Shown piece after piece: positions 62,001-64,000 of a DNA stretch of 64,000 bases. The notes beneath the pieces are model-generated. The model searched no databases, was not told the DNA's origin, and was given only the letters and a program-made list of their open reading frames with translations. Source of the stretch: Aphis gossypii (taxonomy: Eukaryota; Arthropoda; Insecta; Hemiptera; Aphididae); the NCBI RefSeq assembly GCF_020184175.1, contig NC_065532.1, positions 9,238,001-9,302,000 of the forward strand, given 5' to 3'. Position 1 is the stretch's first letter; every line of letters begins with the position of its first letter. The position numbers were made by a program, and so were the translations under genes.

Positions 62001-63671
62001 CATGTATAGGTGCTTTCTTATTTTATTCTAATTAATAATTATATCTTAAATAATAAATCAAAAATGAAAAATACAATCCATACTTTTTCTTGGGCGGAAA
62101 ATGGAAATTGATAAAAGTAATCGAAAACCTGTTATCAATTAATAAAACATCGATAACGGACTAAAATAGGCTCTGTGACAGACTATATGTGATTGTGACA
62201 TCGATGTTAAGAAACTGTTAAAATTGAAGAAAACATTCTATACTTTTATAAGTATCTATGATTTGAGTTCAAATTTCACCCCCCCCCCCCTAGAGTAAGA
62301 GCTAAATACGCTCCTGTAGGTATAGATATAATTTTATATGACTGTGAATATGATACATTATAAAACCCAATAAATTACATTTAAAATCTCAACAAATGCA
62401 TGAAAAAAAATGTATTTTACATTTTAAATTTAAACAATTTGTGTATGTAAATAATAAATACAAATGAATCTCTACCTAAACTAATAGAATTCTGTATCAC
62501 ATGGAGTGTAGAAAGTATAAAAAACTCGAAAGTATTAGATACAATCAAAATAAAATTACCTTAAAATTTAGGAATTGTAAAAATAATTAAAATAAGCGTT
62601 TCAATGTGATATTATACGCAATGAAACATTTTAAAATTAATTTTGGAACTTTGTAACAATAAAATTATGTTTTACGATAATTCCCTAAATGAAAATTCAT
62701 TTACTTAAAATACAGTCCAGTATATAGTTATAAATAATGTTATCTAGAATGCAATAATTACTTGATCTAAACCGTCAACGATCAACGTCACTGGCCGTTT
62801 CGATCCAATCGAACCCAACAGACGTGTAATTTGTTCAGAGTACAGTTGTACGTCCTAAAAACAACGGTGGCATGAAAAAAAGAAATAAAACGGAAATAAA
62901 GTGTATTTTTAGAAACAAAACTCACGTGCTTGTACCAAGTACATTTCCCACTGTCCAAAAGATTCAATTGAACGACTATCGAGTTGAGAATTTGCTCCAG
63001 TGACGAGCTATTAGCGGATACGTTGGCGAATCTCACTACTACCGCTGTTTCGTTATATCTTGGGAAGCATAATTTCGATATGGTCGCCATCGTCGTGGTC
63101 TTGCCCGACCCTGGAGGACCGTACAGGATCAATGGGTATGTTGCATCCGCATCCTGAAAATACCTGCGTGCATCGTTACAGGTGAATTATTGTATCCACA
63201 GGTAATCACTAATCATATAAATTAATGCCTGCACCCGCAGAATGGTTGGAAAAACAGCTAGTTAAGCCAACCAACGGCCCAAAGTTTTTACAATTGGATC
63301 TTGATTTTTTTCTCTTAGATTTTGTAAAATAATCTCGACAGTAAATAAATATATTACTTGAATATAACTAAAATAATGTTTTCTATAAGGTTATATATTT
63401 ATAACTGATGAATTTTTCGGTACACACGACTGATTATTAGTCTCTGTATTGATCTAGATAGTCTATAGTTCTTATGTTCTATACTAACTAATGTATATCT
63501 ATTAAATTATACATTATAATATTATAATAATACATACTTTATGGCACGTTCCATAACATCATCCGGGCCAACATCCTGCAATTTCATCATGTTTTGTCCA
63601 AACCACGATTGTATCTTCAGCTCTTTCAACAGTACCTCGCTTATGCCTGTATACATAGCTTCTTGTTTTTC
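56023..63671 (-). CDS. NACHT/P-loop and WD-repeat protein, NWD1/2-like (5' partial)
   Basis: Fourteen exons on the minus strand splice in phase: 63538-63671, 62926-63163, 62762-62854, 61743-61877, 61377-61610, 60930-61023, 60276-60469, 59582-59731, 58936-59294, 58705-58847, 57936-58113, 57696-57858, 56793-57114 and 56023-56315. They encode 909 residues, the C-terminal part of a protein whose 5' exons lie past the right edge. Walker A is GPPGSGKT (about 60-67), Walker B is VTLIVDGLDQ (about 146-155), so this is a STAND-type NTPase. A helical region follows, then WD-type blades from EQKEISVWNIHT through HICIWDLTTGNCRWTLSGH to RTIKLWNVTTG. The C-terminus is a low-complexity tail with polyalanine encoded by repeated GCG. 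Vertebrate NWD proteins are the best family match; ligand and role are unknown. Other STAND/WD proteins are the alternative. Confidence 0.8.
61944..62316. mobile_element. 373-bp hAT-like MITE in an intron of the NWD-like gene
   Basis: The left end is CAAGGGCATATTTTAG and the right end inverts to CAGGAGCGTATTTAGC. Perfect 8-bp duplications TAGGTATA lie at 61936-61943 and 62317-62324. It contains a long C run near the right end and no ORF. It lies in the intron between the exons at 61743-61877 and 62762-62854. Confidence 0.85.
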
Positions 63672-63759
63672 CTATACATACATATCGATATGAACAACAA
63701 CAGCATTAAATGTCCCAAGTATAACAATTAAAATTGTTATGTATTTTATTATATATTTT

Positions 63760-63850
63760 TATAAAATTGTTTGAAAATGTTTACGATTTTAGCAAATTTT
63801 GTCAAAATTTGAAATACAAACGCTTATTATAAAAAAAAATTTAATAGTAT
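63760..63850. repeat. Fragment of the dispersed AT-rich repeat
   Basis: GCAAATTTTGTCAAAATTTG and CAAACGCTTAT near 63791-63826 resemble the interior of the 208-1514 repeat (about 420-470 and 935-990). Limits are uncertain, and it may continue past the window. Confidence 0.4.
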
Positions 63851-64000
63851 TTATTGTAAACAGATAATTCGATATACAGTATATCGGTATATAGTTAACT
63901 ATTGAATTCTGGAGAGCGCGAGGGGATGGACACCTCATACTTTTTTTTAAAAAAATTAGCGTAACTCTTTAAACTATATCACAACCAATAAAAAATTTAA

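Noticed and set aside
1..64000. CRISPR arrays, bacterial operons, ribosome binding sites, rRNA genes, viral genes
   Set aside because: None is visible. The window is eukaryotic nuclear DNA with spliced animal genes.

Overview
The window is a gene-dense piece of an AT-rich insect nuclear genome. Every gene but one is split by many short GT..AG introns. The protein set is animal-wide, and the intergenic DNA is full of small TIR transposons and of AT-rich sequence rich in GGTACCTA/TAGGTA words. I infer an aphid or close hemipteran; this rests on sequence style, not on a marker gene.

Layout, left to right. 1-1896: an AT-rich TIR repeat, probably inside an intron of the next gene. 1897-8145 (+): the 3' 14 exons of the microsomal triglyceride transfer protein large subunit, whose 5' end lies outside the window. 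8146-9890: intergenic, with a 332-bp fold-back transposon. 9890-14716 (+): nucleoporin Nup93, one uninterrupted coding exon behind an inferred non-coding first exon. 15162-16659: a decayed Mutator-like transposon. 17936-20552 (-): borealin (chromosomal passenger complex), six exons. 20553-24146: no gene seen. 24296-33848 (+): V-ATPase subunit a, 17 exons plus a tandemly duplicated two-exon cassette. 33849-36996: no gene seen, a hAT-like MITE and a GC-richer island. 36997-38597 (-): Derlin-1, with a likely upstream exon at 41096-41119. 41674-42421 (-): DAP1, three exons. 42422-47835: intergenic with the DAP1 and USP promoters. 47836-54796 (+): USP20/USP33 deubiquitinase, 16 exons. 54797-56022: convergent 3' UTRs. 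56023-63671 (-): the C-terminal 909 residues of a NACHT/P-loop and WD-repeat protein (NWD1/2-like) that continues past the right edge.

The genes do not form one pathway. They are housekeeping functions: lipoprotein assembly and ERAD in the ER (MTP, Derlin-1), nuclear pore, chromosome segregation, organelle acidification, translation/autophagy control and deubiquitination. Exon boundaries were derived by hand from splice sites and reading phase; all listed exon chains stay open and in phase from first to last exon.

The most interesting structure is the V-ATPase exon 7-8 duplication. Its exon phases forbid using both copies in series, and the differences between copies are concentrated in one exon while flanking introns are almost identical. 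Other points are two 43-bp palindromic insertions with perfect target-site duplications, paired autonomous and non-autonomous relics of one TIR family, and a possible N-terminal extension of Derlin-1.
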